Notes: a model not told the origin generated them from the letters alone. 64,000 bases of DNA from Streptomyces sp. NBC_00448 (GCF_036014115.1 NZ_CP107913.1:930001-994000), one strand, 5' to 3'. Numbered from the stretch's first letter, positions 27,375 to 39,304 are shown. A program made the numbers and translations.

Positions 27375-28241
27375 GTGACGGACGACGTGGAGCGGGTGCG
27401 GGTGGTCGCACCGGACGGGATCGAGCTGGACACCGCCGTGCACCGCCCCACGTCCGACGGGTCCGACGCGCCCGACGGGTCCGGCCGGTCCGGTGCCCGG
27501 GGCACGGTGCTGCTGGTGCACGGCATCTCCGCGGACCTGGACGAGGGCGGGGCCTTCGTCCGGCTGGCGGAGCGGCTGGCCGACGAGGGCCTGACCGCCG
27601 TACGGTTCAGCTTCCGCGGGCACGGCGCCAGCGGCGGCAGCCCCCAAGGGGTCACGATCGCCGGGGAGATGCTCGACCTGGAGGCGGTCGCGGCGTACGC
27701 GGCACGGGAGTTCGGGGGTCCGACTGCCGTGGTGGCGGCGAGCTTCGGTGCCGTCGCCACCGGGCTGTCGATGCCGTGGCTGGGCCCGCGACTGGCCCGG
27801 CTGGTGCTGTGGAACCCGGTCCTCGATCTGCGGCGGACCTTCCTCGCACCCGAACTGGCGTGGGGCCTGGCGAACTTCGGTCCCGGGCCGATGAAGAGCC
27901 TCGCCGAGACCGGGGAGTTGCCGCTGGGCGGCCGCTTCCCGCTGGGCCGGGTGCTGTTCGCGGAGATGGCGTGCCACCGCCCGATCGAGTCGTACGCCGC
28001 AAGTGGCCCGCCCGCGCTGGTGGTCCACGGCGACCGGGACAGCTACGTCTCCTACGACATCGCCCGGCAGGTCGCCGGGACGCTCCCCGGCTGGCAGTTC
28101 CACGCCCTGCCGGGCGCGGACCACGGCTTCCACGCCCCCGCGCACGAGTCGGCGGCGATCGAGGTGACCGCGCGGTGGCTGACCACGGGGTGCGCGGAGC
28201 ACGCGGACCGGGCAACCGACGACACGTCCCTGCGCCGCTAG
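27375..28241 (+). CDS. alpha/beta hydrolase, unknown substrate
   Basis: 288 residues. The oxyanion strand is LLVHGIS. The nucleophile Ser is in VAASFGAV, where the first Gly of the usual GxSxG is Ala. The Asp is in VVHGDRDSYV and the His in GADHGFHAP. I chose GTG 27375, with GGGGAG four bases upstream and AGGAGG before it; an in-frame ATG at 27309 lacks a ribosome site. The enzyme resembles small esterases or lysophospholipase-like hydrolases. Its stop codon overlaps that of the convergent MFS gene within the tetranucleotide CTAG. Confidence 0.85.
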   Translation: MTDDVERVRVVAPDGIELDTAVHRPTSDGSDAPDGSGRSGARGTVLLVHGISADLDEGGAFVRLAERLADEGLTAVRFSFRGHGASGGSPQGVTIAGEMLDLEAVAAYAAREFGGPTAVVAASFGAVATGLSMPWLGPRLARLVLWNPVLDLRRTFLAPELAWGLANFGPGPMKSLAETGELPLGGRFPLGRVLFAEMACHRPIESYAASGPPALVVHGDRDSYVSYDIARQVAGTLPGWQFHALPGADHGFHAPAHESAAIEVTARWLTTGCAEHADRATDDTSLRR

Positions 28242-29857
28242 ATCGCCGCGGGTGCGGCCGGTGCGGCGAGCGGCGGCGTGTCCGGTTGCCGCGCGGGGCG
28301 CAGCAGGAGCGCCGTCACCAGGCAGCAGGCCAGCGCGGCGACCGCGCAGACCTCGAAGCCGAGGGCGTAGGCGTGCCCGAGTGCCTTGAAGGCGAGGCCG
28401 GACGCCGGCGGGTCGGCGTGCAGCACGGCGACCGGGCCGCCCGAGGAGAGGATGCCGTGGGCCTTGGCCTGGTCGGCGGCGCCGAGCGTGGAGGCGGCCA
28501 GCGAGCCGCTGAAGTGGTGGACGGCGTTCGCGGTCGCCACCGCGCCGATCACCGCGGGGCCGAGGGTGAAGCCGAAGTCGCGCAGCATGCTGGTGGTGGC
28601 ACTGGCCATGCCGGCCAGGCGGTGCGGCACGGTCTCGACGGCGGTCGCGGTCACCGCGGACACCGCGAAGCTGAAGCCGACGCCGACCAGGCCCATCGGC
28701 ACGATCAGGGAGGGCAGCGCGCTGTCGGTGATCGGCATCCGTCCGGCGAGGAAGTCGCCCACCGCCATGAGCAGGAAGCCCAGGCCCAGCACCCAGCGCG
28801 GCACCAGTACGGCCATCAACCGGTGGGTGAGCGGCAGCAGGAAGATGGTCAGCCCGCTCAGCAGCAGGAAGGCCACCGCGGTGCGCATCGAGCTCTGGCC
28901 CTGGATCGGGCCCATCCGCAGGCTGATGGAGTAGGCGGTGCCGAGGAAGGCGAACATGCCGACCACGGTGACGGCGGAGGCGAGCGCGAAGGTGCGGGAG
29001 CGGAACAGGTCGAGGCGCAGCAGCGGGTCGCGCACCCGCAGTTCGACGACGACGAACGCCGCGAGGCACACGGCGGACAGCGCGAACGCGCCGACCACCG
29101 TGCCGCTGCCCCAGCCGTCCGAGGCGCCCTGGATGACGCCGAACAGCAGCGCGCACAGGCCGAGTCCGACCGTGGTCTGGCCGAGCGGGTCGAGTGAACG
29201 GCCCGCGGGCGAGCGGGAGTCCTGCGCGGCGAGGTAGGTGATCACCGCGTCGCCGAGGGCGAGCACCACGACGACGAGGAACGCCCAGCGCCATTGCAGG
29301 TAGGTGGCGGTGATGCCGCCGAGCAGCGGGGCCAGGAAGTTGCCGGTGGACAGGATCGCGGCCCACAGCGCGATCATCCTCGCCCGCTGGGCGGGGGTGC
29401 GTTCGCCGGCCACGAGCATGGCGAGGGTGGTGGGGAACAGGGCCGCGCAGCCGATGCCCGCGATGATCTGGCCGGTCCACATCACGCCGATGCCGTGGGC
29501 GGCGGCCGATATCGCCTCGCCCAGCGCGAGCATCGCGGCGCCGCCCAGCAGCAGCCGCTTGCGGCCGAAGAGGTCGCCCAGCACCCCGCAGGTCAGTTCG
29601 AGGACCGTGATCGGCAGCAGGGAGCAGTCGGAGATCCAGGTCAGTTGGGAGCTGCTCGGCTCGAAGACCTCCTGGAAGGTGCCGTTGAGGGTGGCCGGCA
29701 TGGCCAGGCCGATCTGGGCGAGGCACACGGCGAAGAGCGCCGCGACGATCGTTCCCGTTCTCAGTGCGCTGCCCGTGCCGGCACCGCCGCCCTCACCGTC
29801 GCCGTCGCCGTCGCCGTCAGCGTCACCGGAGGCGTGCTGCCCTGTCGCTGTGGTCAT
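28238..29857 (-). CDS. MFS drug-efflux type transporter (DHA2-like)
   Basis: 539 residues with about fourteen hydrophobic segments. It carries the MFS loop GDLFGRKRLLL between helices 2 and 3, and motif-C-like FLAPLLGGITATYLQW. The N-terminal tail before the first helix is an Asp/Gly repeat (units DG) from a GCCGTC DNA repeat. I chose ATG 29857 with GAAGGA four bases upstream. The location suggests efflux of an aromatic or toxic compound, but no substrate can be read from the sequence. Confidence 0.9.
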   Translation of the reverse strand: MTTATGQHASGDADGDGDGDGEGGGAGTGSALRTGTIVAALFAVCLAQIGLAMPATLNGTFQEVFEPSSSQLTWISDCSLLPITVLELTCGVLGDLFGRKRLLLGGAAMLALGEAISAAAHGIGVMWTGQIIAGIGCAALFPTTLAMLVAGERTPAQRARMIALWAAILSTGNFLAPLLGGITATYLQWRWAFLVVVVLALGDAVITYLAAQDSRSPAGRSLDPLGQTTVGLGLCALLFGVIQGASDGWGSGTVVGAFALSAVCLAAFVVVELRVRDPLLRLDLFRSRTFALASAVTVVGMFAFLGTAYSISLRMGPIQGQSSMRTAVAFLLLSGLTIFLLPLTHRLMAVLVPRWVLGLGFLLMAVGDFLAGRMPITDSALPSLIVPMGLVGVGFSFAVSAVTATAVETVPHRLAGMASATTSMLRDFGFTLGPAVIGAVATANAVHHFSGSLAASTLGAADQAKAHGILSSGGPVAVLHADPPASGLAFKALGHAYALGFEVCAVAALACCLVTALLLRPARQPDTPPLAAPAAPAAI

Positions 29858-30261
29858 CGCGTCCTTCACTCACTCCTGTGGGGGCGGACCGCGCGTTCGC
29901 CGCGTCAACGGACCGTAAACTCGCGCTGATTTTGGCGCAAGAGTTGCGACTGAGATTGTTGACGATTTTGTGGGGCGCCCATAGGGTCACGCCGAACCCG
30001 CCCTGCACGGCAGCGATTTCCCGGCCCCTGGCAACGATCCTCCGGCCGCGGCGACGATCCAAGAGGGGAGAAGGCAGCTGTGCACGACCTGTGTGCGCCG
30101 GCCCCGAGGGGTGCGCACCGCACGCAAGCTCGTCGGCGGCACGGCTTTCCCCCGCGCCGCCGCCTGAACGCCTCCGCGTCCGCGAAGCCCCTAACTCCCT
30201 TGCGACGTAACGGACTTCGCTGCCAGGACCCCGTCCCACCCCCGAACAAAGGACCCCGACC
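29858..30261. other. intergenic region with one promoter
   Basis: A divergent gap between the MFS gene and the extradiol dioxygenase gene. It has an AT-richer patch around 29925-29990 that holds the promoter and operator. The remainder (29990-30245) shows no convincing gene or hairpin and would form a long leader of about 270 bases. Confidence 0.6.
29955..29987 (+). promoter_or_regulatory. promoter with GntR operator before extradiol dioxygenase
   Basis: TTGACG (29959-29964), 17 bases, TAGGGT (29982-29987). The -35 is embedded in ATTGTTGACGAT (29955-29966), an ATTGTnnACAAT-like inverted repeat with one mismatch. A similar box lies at the start of the GntR gene 1.3 kb downstream. Confidence 0.6.
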
Positions 30262-31212
30262 GTGGCCCCCGCACACGAGATCGCCCACCTCGCCCACGTC
30301 GAACTGCTCACCCCCCGGCCCGAGGAGAGCCTCGACTTCTTCATCCGGGTGATGGGGCTGACCGAGAACGGCACCGAGGGCGACTCGGTCTACCTGCGCA
30401 CCTGGGACGACTACGAGCACCACTCGCTGAAGCTCACCGCCCACCACACCTCCGGCATCCGCCGTACCGGGCTGCGCGCCGCGGGACCGGAAGCCCTCGA
30501 CCGCCGGGTGAAGGCGATCGAGGCGGCCGGTCTCGGCATCGGCTGGCGCGACGGCGACCCCGGGCTCGGACCGACGTACGTCTTCCGGGACCCGGACGGC
30601 CACGAACTGGAGGTGTACTGGGAGAGCGAGTGGTACCAGGCTCCCCCGGAGTCGGCGCCCGCGCTGAAGAACCAGGCCCAGGCGTACCCCGCCCGCGGGG
30701 TGTCGGTGCGGCGGCTGGACCACGTCAACTTCCTCGCCGCCGAGGTCGAAGGGGCCACGGAGTTCGTGCAGGACGTGCTCGGCGCCCACGCCACCGAGCA
30801 GATCCGCCTCGACAGCGGGGTCATCGCCGGACGCTGGCTGACCTTCACCAACAAGTCCTACGACGTCGTCTACACCCGCGACCGGACCGGCAGCCGCGGC
30901 CGGCTGCACCACATCGCCTTCGCCACCGACACCCGCGAGGACATCCTGCGCGCGGCGGACATCTTCCTGGACAACGGCGTCTTCATCGAGACCGGCCCGC
31001 ACAAGCACGCCATCCAGCAGACGTTCTTCCTCTACGTCTACGAACCCGGCGGCAACCGGGTGGAGTTGTGCAACCCGGTCGCCCGCCTGGTGCTGGCGCC
31101 GGACTGGAGGACCGTCACCTGGACCGAGGCGGAGCGGGCCAAGGGCCAGGCGTGGGGGCTGAAGACCATCGAGTCCTTCCACACCCACGGCACCCCGCCG
31201 GTGGAGCCGTAG
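30262..31212 (+). CDS. catechol 2,3-dioxygenase-like extradiol enzyme
   Basis: 316 residues, two vicinal-oxygen-chelate modules. The N-terminal one (AHVELLTPRPEESLDFF) is structural. The C-terminal one carries Fe(II) ligands: His in RLDHVNF, His in RLHHIAF and Glu in NRVELCNP. It would cleave a catechol next to its two hydroxyls (meta-cleavage) using Fe(II) and O2. The start is GTG 30262 with AAAGGA nine bases upstream. It is followed by a GntR gene with a matching operator. A hydratase or FAH-family enzyme and a cupin protein that could continue meta-cleavage lie 8-10 kb away. The exact catechol substrate is unknown. Confidence 0.88.
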   Translation: MAPAHEIAHLAHVELLTPRPEESLDFFIRVMGLTENGTEGDSVYLRTWDDYEHHSLKLTAHHTSGIRRTGLRAAGPEALDRRVKAIEAAGLGIGWRDGDPGLGPTYVFRDPDGHELEVYWESEWYQAPPESAPALKNQAQAYPARGVSVRRLDHVNFLAAEVEGATEFVQDVLGAHATEQIRLDSGVIAGRWLTFTNKSYDVVYTRDRTGSRGRLHHIAFATDTREDILRAADIFLDNGVFIETGPHKHAIQQTFFLYVYEPGGNRVELCNPVARLVLAPDWRTVTWTEAERAKGQAWGLKTIESFHTHGTPPVEP

Positions 31213-31247
31213 CAACCGCGGGCGCCCGACCGCCGGCGGCACCCGGG

Positions 31248-31293
31248 CCCGGACCCGGACCCGGACCCGGACCCGGACCCGGACCCGGACCCG
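31248..31293. repeat. hexanucleotide tandem repeat (CCCGGA)7
   Basis: Seven perfect CCCGGA units (31248-31289) plus a partial unit lie between the dioxygenase stop and the GntR promoter region. They could vary in length by slippage. Confidence 0.9.
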
Positions 31294-31307
31294 CTACGAT
31301 GCGGGAA

Positions 31308-31324
31308 ACAATATTGTCACCAAT
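31308..31324 (+). promoter_or_regulatory. putative autoregulatory GntR operator
   Basis: The perfect palindrome ACAATATTGT (31308-31317) overlaps ATTGTCACCAAT (31313-31324), a near-match to the box at 29955. It lies directly before the GntR coding region. Confidence 0.55.
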
Positions 31325-31345
31325 GTGAGGAACGGGGTACCGGTC

Positions 31346-32014
31346 ATGGCTGTGACCGCGCGGACGGCCGCAGCGGCGGACCCGGCCGGGTCGAAGGTCG
31401 CCGACGCGATCCGCGAGGCCGTCACCGCCGGGGACTTCGCCCCCAACCAGCGCCTCGTGGAGGCCGAGCTGTCCGAGCAGTTCGGCGCCAGCCGGGCGAG
31501 CGTGCGCAACGCGCTCGCCCAACTGGCCACCGAGGGGCTGGTCGAGCGCATCCAGAACCGCGGTGCCCGGGTCCGCGCCGTGTCGCTCGACGAGGCCGTC
31601 GAGATCACCGAGGTGCGGATGGCCCTGGAGGGCCTGTGCGCGGCCAAGGCCGCGGAGCGCGTCACCGACGACGACCGCGAGGCGCTGCGCGACCTCGGCG
31701 CCCGGATGCAGGCGGCGGTGGCCTCCGGTGACGTGCTCGGCTACTCCGACCTCAACCGCCGGCTGCACGCCCGCGTGCTGGCCATGAGCGGCCAGCACAC
31801 CGCCTGCGCGGTGCTGGAGCGCCTGCACGGGCAGAACGTGCGCCGCCAGTTCCGGCTGGCCATGCACCCGGGCCGCCCGCAGGTGTCGCTGCCCCAGCAC
31901 CTCGCCGTCATCGACGCGGTGTGCGCGGCCGACCCGGACGCCGCCGAGGCGGCGATGCGCGCCCATCTGCGTTCCGTCGTCGAAGCGCTGCCCGCGCTGG
32001 AGAAGCCCCGCTGA
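31346..32014 (+). CDS. GntR-family regulator, FCD (FadR) subgroup
   Basis: 222 residues. The winged helix (SKVADAIREAVTAGDFAPNQ to ARVRAV) is at 14-75. The helical FCD ligand domain carries likely metal-binding residues in DLNRRLHARVL, then His in SLPQHLAVIDA and His in MRAHLRSVV. The start is taken at ATG 31346; GTG 31325 is in frame but touches the operator. The operator boxes suggest control of the extradiol dioxygenase and of itself by an aromatic or organic acid ligand. Confidence 0.88.
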   Translation: MAVTARTAAAADPAGSKVADAIREAVTAGDFAPNQRLVEAELSEQFGASRASVRNALAQLATEGLVERIQNRGARVRAVSLDEAVEITEVRMALEGLCAAKAAERVTDDDREALRDLGARMQAAVASGDVLGYSDLNRRLHARVLAMSGQHTACAVLERLHGQNVRRQFRLAMHPGRPQVSLPQHLAVIDAVCAADPDAAEAAMRAHLRSVVEALPALEKPR

Positions 32015-32177
32015 CCCCGCACGCGTTTCGGCATCCGCACCCGGAAGAGCGGACGGGCGGACGGGCGTCACGCACGCCGCCGGCCCCGCCGGACGCACGA
32101 AGATCGCCGCCGGCCCGAACCGCGGCACACCCTCCCTGCGTCCGAGCAAGTGATCGACCACCAGGGAGTGTGCAGCT

Positions 32178-33038
32178 TTGCGGATCTACATCAGTGCCGA
32201 CATGGAAGGCGTCACCGGGCTCGTCGACGCCGACGACGTACAGCCCGGCGGCCGGGACTACGAACGCGGCCGGGTGATGATGACCGAGGACGTCAACGCG
32301 GCCGTCCGCGGCGCCCTGTCGGCCGGCGCCACCGCGGTCACGGTCAACGACGCGCACGGGCCGATGCGCAATCTGCTCCCCGAACTGCTGCACCCGGCCG
32401 CGCGCCTGGTCCGCGGCCGGCCCAAGGCCATGGGCATGCTCGAAGGGCTCGACGCGGGCCATGACGCGGCGCTCTGCGTCGGTTACCACTCCCGCGCCGG
32501 CGCGCTGGGCGTGATGAGCCACAGCTTCATGGGCCACGAGATCGAGGACATGTGGCTCGACGACCGGCCGGTCGGCGAGATCGGGCTGGCGCACGCCACC
32601 GCGGCGGCACTCGGCGTCCCGGTGGTGATGCTCTCCGGCGACGACACGGCCTGCGCCGAGACGGCCGGGTGGGACCCCGCGGTCACCTGTGTCGCCGTCA
32701 AGCAAGCGGCCGGACGGTTCGCCGCCGAGCTGTCCCCGGTCGCCGAGGCCCGCCTGGCCATCGAGACCGCGGTCGCCACCACCCTCACCGCCCGGCGCGC
32801 CGCCGCCACCGAACCCGCCCCCGAACCCGCCGAACCCGCCGCCGGCCACGCCCCGGCCACCCTCACCGTCCGCTGGCAGTCCGCGTCGGTCGCCGCCACG
32901 CTGCTCGGTATCCCGGGTGTCACCTCCGCCGACGACCGGACGGTCCGCGTCTCCGGACCGCTCCCCCAGCTCTACCGGCTCTTCGGGGTGTGGACGCGCG
33001 TGGCGACCGCCCTCACCAACCAGGCGCCTTACTGCTGA
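32178..33038 (+). CDS. M55 D-aminopeptidase (DppA type)
   Basis: 286 residues. Zinc ligands of the M55 family are all visible: Asp8 and Glu10 in SADMEGVTG, His in VNDAHGPM, His in GYHSRAG and Glu in GHEIEDMW. The enzyme removes D-amino acids from short peptides, often peptidoglycan-derived. The start is TTG 32178 with GGGAG nine bases upstream, and the protein starts exactly at the conserved MRIYISADMEG. An Ala/Pro/Glu-rich loop of about 25 residues precedes the C-terminal domain. There is no signal peptide. It is probably a single gene. Confidence 0.92.
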   Translation: MRIYISADMEGVTGLVDADDVQPGGRDYERGRVMMTEDVNAAVRGALSAGATAVTVNDAHGPMRNLLPELLHPAARLVRGRPKAMGMLEGLDAGHDAALCVGYHSRAGALGVMSHSFMGHEIEDMWLDDRPVGEIGLAHATAAALGVPVVMLSGDDTACAETAGWDPAVTCVAVKQAAGRFAAELSPVAEARLAIETAVATTLTARRAAATEPAPEPAEPAAGHAPATLTVRWQSASVAATLLGIPGVTSADDRTVRVSGPLPQLYRLFGVWTRVATALTNQAPYC

Positions 33039-33166
33039 CCCCGCCGGCGGACCGCCAGTGCCCGCACCGGAACGGTCCGCCTGGTGCGCGGCGCCCGATG
33101 CTCCCCCGGGCCGTCGGCGTGGGGGTCCCGGTGAGCGGGACGGTCGGTCCGCTCCCAGCCGCCACG

Positions 33167-33195
33167 CCAGGGAGAGGTCACCCTCGTACGGGGCG
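33167..33195 (+). repeat. dispersed intergenic repeat, copy 1
   Basis: A 29-base element starting CCAGGGAGAGGTCACCCTCG and ending GGGGCG. It matches 44749-44777 at all but about four positions. Both copies are intergenic and flanked by G/C-rich inverted segments. Confidence 0.65.
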
Positions 33196-33401
33196 CCCGG
33201 GCACCCCGCGCCGTCAAACCGTTCCGAACCTCACAGCGACGGAACCGCCCGGCATTTCCCCAGTCTCCGCGGCCCCGCCGGTCCCCCGCCGCGCGGGCGT
33301 CACTCGCCCGGCCCGGCGAAACCGCACGTCGGGCCGGGCGGCCAGGCCCGTGCGAGTGGGCGATGTCACGCTACGAGGCGGTAGCTGTTCAACTCGCGAG
33401 G

Positions 33402-33431
33402 CAGACATCGGGCCGGTGGCTTCCCTAGCAT
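33402..33431 (+). promoter_or_regulatory. mutA promoter, probably leaderless transcript
   Basis: A -35-like CAGACA (33402-33407), an 18-base spacer and -10 TAGCAT (33426-33431). The ATG at 33439 lies seven bases after the -10, at the expected transcription start, and there is no Shine-Dalgarno sequence. Confidence 0.55.
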
Positions 33432-33438
33432 CGGTGCC

Positions 33439-35327
33439 ATGACAGTTCTGCCGGACGACGGGGTCTCAGAACCCGACGTGTTTCCGCACGCCACGCGCGA
33501 ACAGTGGCAAGCGCTCGTGGCAGGTGTGCTGCGCAAGTCGGGTCGCGAGGTCTCCGGCGAGGAGGCCGAGCAGGCGCTGTCGACCGAGCTGGCCGGCGGT
33601 CTCACCGTGCACCCGCTCTACACCGCCGACGACACCTCGCCCGATCCCGGCCTGCCGGGCTTCGCACCGTATGTGCGCGGCAGCCGGCCGCTCGGCGGCT
33701 GGGACGTACGCCAGCGGCACCGGTCGCCGCAGGCCGCCGCGGCCAACGAGGCGGTGCTGGCCGACCTGGAGAACGGCGTCACCTCGGTGTGGCTGGCGGT
33801 CGGCGGCGCGGGCCTGCCGGTGGCAGATCTCGGGCAGGCACTGGCGGGCGTCTACCTCGACCTGGCCCCGATCGTGCTGGAGGCCGGCGCCGAAACCGGC
33901 GCCGCCGCCGAGGAGTTGCTGAACCTCTTCGAGCGGGAGGGCGTCGACGCCGGCCAGGCCCGCGGCAACCTCGGCGCGGACCCGCTCGGCCTGGCCGCCC
34001 GGACCGGCGCGGCCCCCGGATACGACGACGCGGTGGCGCTGGCCGCGCGGACCGCCGAGCGGTATCCGCACCTGCGGGCCCTGACCGTGGACGCGCTGCC
34101 GTACCACGAGGCCGGGGCGTCGGCCGCGCAGGAACTGGGCGCCTCGCTCGCCACCGGCGTGGCCTACCTGCGTACGCTCATCGCCGCCGGGCTGGACGCC
34201 GACACCGCCTGCGGGCAGCTGGAGTTCCGGTACGCGGCCACCGCCGACCAGTTCCTCACCATCGCCAAGCTGCGCGCGGCCCGCCGGACCTGGGCCAGGG
34301 TCACGGAGGTGGCCGGCGCGCCGGCGGCGGGCGGCCAGCGGCAGCACGCCGTCACCTCGACGGTGATGATGACCCGGCGCGACCCGTACGTGAACATGCT
34401 GCGCACCACCCTCGCCTGCCTGGGCGCCGGGGTGGGCGGCGCCGACGCGGTGACCGTGCTCCCCTTCGACGAAGCGCTCGGCCTGCCCGACGCGTTCGCC
34501 CGCAGGATCGCCCGCAACACCTCCACGATCCTGCTGGAGGAGTCCCACCTGGGCCGGGTCGCCGACCCCGCCGGCGGGTCCTGGTACGTGGAGCGGCTGA
34601 CCGACGAACTCGCCCACAGCGCCTGGGAGTTCTTCCAGGAGCTGGAGGCGGCCGGCGGCCAGGAGAAGGCGCTGTCCTCAGGGCTCGCCGGCGAGCGCAT
34701 CGCGGCCACCTGGCAGGCCCGCAAGCGCGCGCTGGCCACCCGCCGCGAACCGGTGACCGGCGTCAGCGAGTTCCCGCACCTGGCCGAGCGGCCCGTGGTG
34801 CGCGAGCCCGACCCGGCCCAGGCCGCACCCGGCACGGCGGACACGCCGTCGCGGGACCTGCCGCAGGGCCTTGCCCGCGCCCTTCCGCAGGTCCGCCGCG
34901 ACGAGGCGTACGAACAACTGCGCGCCCGCTCCGACGCCCACCTGGCGAGCACCGGGAAGCGACCGAGGGTCTTCCTGGCCGCGCTCGGACCGCCGTCGGT
35001 GCACACCGGGCGGGTCTCCTTCGCGGCGAACCTGTTCCAGGCCGGCGGTGTCGAGCCGGTGCACGACCCGGTGACCGTCGACGCCGACAGCGTCGCCGCG
35101 GCGTTCGCCGCCAGCGGTGCGGAACTCGCCTGCCTGTGCTCCAGCGACGCGCTCTACGCCGAGCAGGCCGAGCCGGTGCTGGCGGCGCTCCGCTCGGCCG
35201 GGGCGCGCTGGATCGGCCTGGCGGGGAAGCCCGCCGCCGGCCCGGGCGCCGACGCCCACCTCTTCCTGGGCTGCGACGCCGTCGCCGTCCTGACCTCCGT
35301 CCTCGACCGTGCGGGAGTGGCGGCGTG

Positions 35328-35328
<1 letters not shown>
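33439..35328 (+). CDS. mutA: methylmalonyl-CoA mutase small subunit
   Basis: 629 residues, the non-catalytic small subunit of the heterodimeric mutase. It has a TIM-barrel-like domain homologous to the large subunit ([13 protein letters not shown], then [21 protein letters not shown]) and a C-terminal flavodoxin-like domain. The B12-binding DxHxxG motif is missing there, as expected for this subunit. Together with the large subunit it interconverts methylmalonyl-CoA and succinyl-CoA, feeding polyketide precursors or oxidising propionyl units. The stop overlaps the mutB start as TGATG. Confidence 0.96.
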
Positions 35329-37586
<2,258 letters not shown>

Positions 37587-37593
37587 CCGCGGC

Positions 37594-38604
37594 ATGCTCA
37601 GGGATGTCGAGGGTTACGCGAAGGGCGTGCTGGACGGCCGGCGGGCGTTCGTCGCACGGGCGATCACGCTGGTGGAGTCCACCCGCGCCGAGCACCGGGT
37701 GCTGGCGCAGCGGCTGCTGACGGAACTGCTGCCGTACAGCGGCGGGGCCCGGCGGATCGGCGTCAGCGGGGTGCCGGGCGTGGGCAAGTCCACCTTCATC
37801 GACGCGTTCGGGACGATGCTCACCTCGCTCGGGCACCGGGTCGCGGTGCTGGCGGTGGACCCCTCCTCGACCCGGACCGGCGGCTCCATCCTCGGCGACA
37901 AGACCCGGATGGAGCGGCTGGCGGTGGACCCGGCGGCGTTCGTGCGGCCGTCGCCGAGCGCGGGCACGCTGGGCGGCGTCGCGAAGGCCACCCGGGAGTC
38001 CATGGTGGTGATGGAGGCCGCCGGATACGACGTGGTGCTGGTGGAGACCGTCGGCGTCGGCCAGTCGGAGACGGCCGTGGCCAGGATGGTGGACTCCTTC
38101 CTGCTGCTCACGCTCGCCCGCACCGGCGACCAGCTCCAGGGCATCAAGAAGGGCGTGCTGGAGCTGGCCGACGTGATCGCGGTCAACAAGGCCGACGGGC
38201 CGCACGAGCGCGACGCGCGCGGCGCCGCCCGCGAACTGGCCGGCGCGCTGCGCCTGATGCACCCCGCGGACGCCAACTGGACGCCGCCGGTGCTCAGTTG
38301 CAGCGCCCGCGAGTCCACCGGGCTCGACACCGTGTGGGAGCGGCTGGAGCAGCACCGCGCACTGCTGGAGGCCGGCGGCCGGCTGGCGGCCAAGCGCCGC
38401 GACCAGCAGGTGGACTGGGCGTGGGCCATGGCCGACGACGAGCTGCTCGGCCGGCTGCACGGCCACCCGGGCGTCCAGGCGCTGGCCCCCGGCCTCGAGG
38501 AGCAGGTCCGGGCCGGCACGATGACGGCCGCGGCCGCCGCCGAGCGCCTGCTGAACGTCTTCGACGGCCACACCCCGGCCCCGCCGCCCACCCCTGATCG
38601 CTGA
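37594..38604 (+). CDS. meaB: MeaB-type GTPase chaperone of methylmalonyl-CoA mutase
   Basis: 336-residue G3E GTPase. Walker A is [12 protein letters not shown] (residues ~59-70). Other elements are [18 protein letters not shown], the switch [13 protein letters not shown] and the base motif NKAD. It gates delivery of adenosylcobalamin to the mutase and protects it from inactivation. It starts seven bases after the mutB stop, in the same operon. The C-terminal dimerisation arm is followed by a Pro-rich tail. Confidence 0.96.
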   Translation: MLRDVEGYAKGVLDGRRAFVARAITLVESTRAEHRVLAQRLLTELLPYSGGARRIGVSGVPGVGKSTFIDAFGTMLTSLGHRVAVLAVDPSSTRTGGSILGDKTRMERLAVDPAAFVRPSPSAGTLGGVAKATRESMVVMEAAGYDVVLVETVGVGQSETAVARMVDSFLLLTLARTGDQLQGIKKGVLELADVIAVNKADGPHERDARGAARELAGALRLMHPADANWTPPVLSCSARESTGLDTVWERLEQHRALLEAGGRLAAKRRDQQVDWAWAMADDELLGRLHGHPGVQALAPGLEEQVRAGTMTAAAAAERLLNVFDGHTPAPPPTPDR

Positions 38605-38742
38605 CCCACCCGACCCGGCGCTCCCAGGCTGAGCACAGCAGCGGGGGGGTCAACGGGCTTACGGCGAGGGGTGGTTCGGCTCGGAACGGTATGGCGGCGG
38701 CCGGGACCTCCCGCCGGTCCGGGCCGCCCGCACGGGCCGCGC

Positions 38743-39174
38743 TCAGCCCGCGTCGGCCACCAGCCCGGCCGTCTGCACGCCGAAGACCGCGACGGCCTCG
38801 TCGTTCTCCGGCCGCTCGCCGCTGACGCCCACCGAGCCGAGCAGCGCGCCGTCCTCGTCCCGGATCAGCACCCCGCCCCGGGAGGAGGCGATGCGGCCCT
38901 CGGAGATCGCCGCGAGCGCGGCGAAGAACGCGGGGTCGCGCGTCGCGTGCCGCGCTCCCGTGGCACCGCCCGAGCCGGTGCCGAGGCAGCCCCACGCCTT
39001 GGCGTGCGCGATCTGCGGGCGCAGGATGCCCGCGCCGTCCTCCCGCTTGACCACCTGCGGGTGACCGCCCGGGTCGAGCACGGTGATGGTCAGCGGCCGC
39101 AGCCCCAGCTCGCGTGCGTGGCCGAGTGCGGCATCCACGATCTCGGATGCCTGGGCCAGGGTCAGGTATGCCAT
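38743..39174 (-). CDS. GlcG/HbpS-like small protein
   Basis: 143 residues of the GlcG/HbpS family (SEIVDAALGHARELGLRPLTITVLD then GGVLIRDEDGALLGSVGVSG). Members bind haem or small molecules or accompany oxidation operons; function here is unassigned. No signal peptide is seen, unlike secreted HbpS. The start is ATG 39174 with AGGAG eight bases upstream. It is last in a unit cupin - FAH-like - GlcG-like, which suggests an auxiliary role in aromatic breakdown. Confidence 0.88.
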   Translation of the reverse strand: MAYLTLAQASEIVDAALGHARELGLRPLTITVLDPGGHPQVVKREDGAGILRPQIAHAKAWGCLGTGSGGATGARHATRDPAFFAALAAISEGRIASSRGGVLIRDEDGALLGSVGVSGERPENDEAVAVFGVQTAGLVADAG

Positions 39175-39232
39175 GTCGGTGACTCCTTGTACGGGTTCGT
39201 CGGGTTCGGGTTCGTCGCGTCGATCGCGACCG

Positions 39233-39268
39233 GTGCGGTCGTACGGTCGGGTGCGGTCGTACGGTCGG
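39233..39268. repeat. 18-bp direct repeat before GlcG-like gene
   Basis: Two exact tandem copies of GTGCGGTCGTACGGTCGG in the gap between the FAH-like and GlcG-like genes. Confidence 0.85.
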
Positions 39269-39304
39269 GGGCGGTGTGCGCCGCGGGGCGGGTGGCGGGG
39301 GCCC

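Larger units (their letters stand above)
33039..33438. other. intergenic region before mut operon
   Basis: No convincing gene. It holds one copy of a dispersed repeat (33167-33195) and the mutA promoter at its right end. GC-rich inverted segments near 33090-33130 resemble those at 44700-44900. Confidence 0.6.

Noticed and set aside
33504..35327. Open frame upstream of mutB in the mutB frame
   Set aside because: It overlaps mutA in another frame and is Arg/Gly-rich. The MutB start is fixed by the TGATG coupling.
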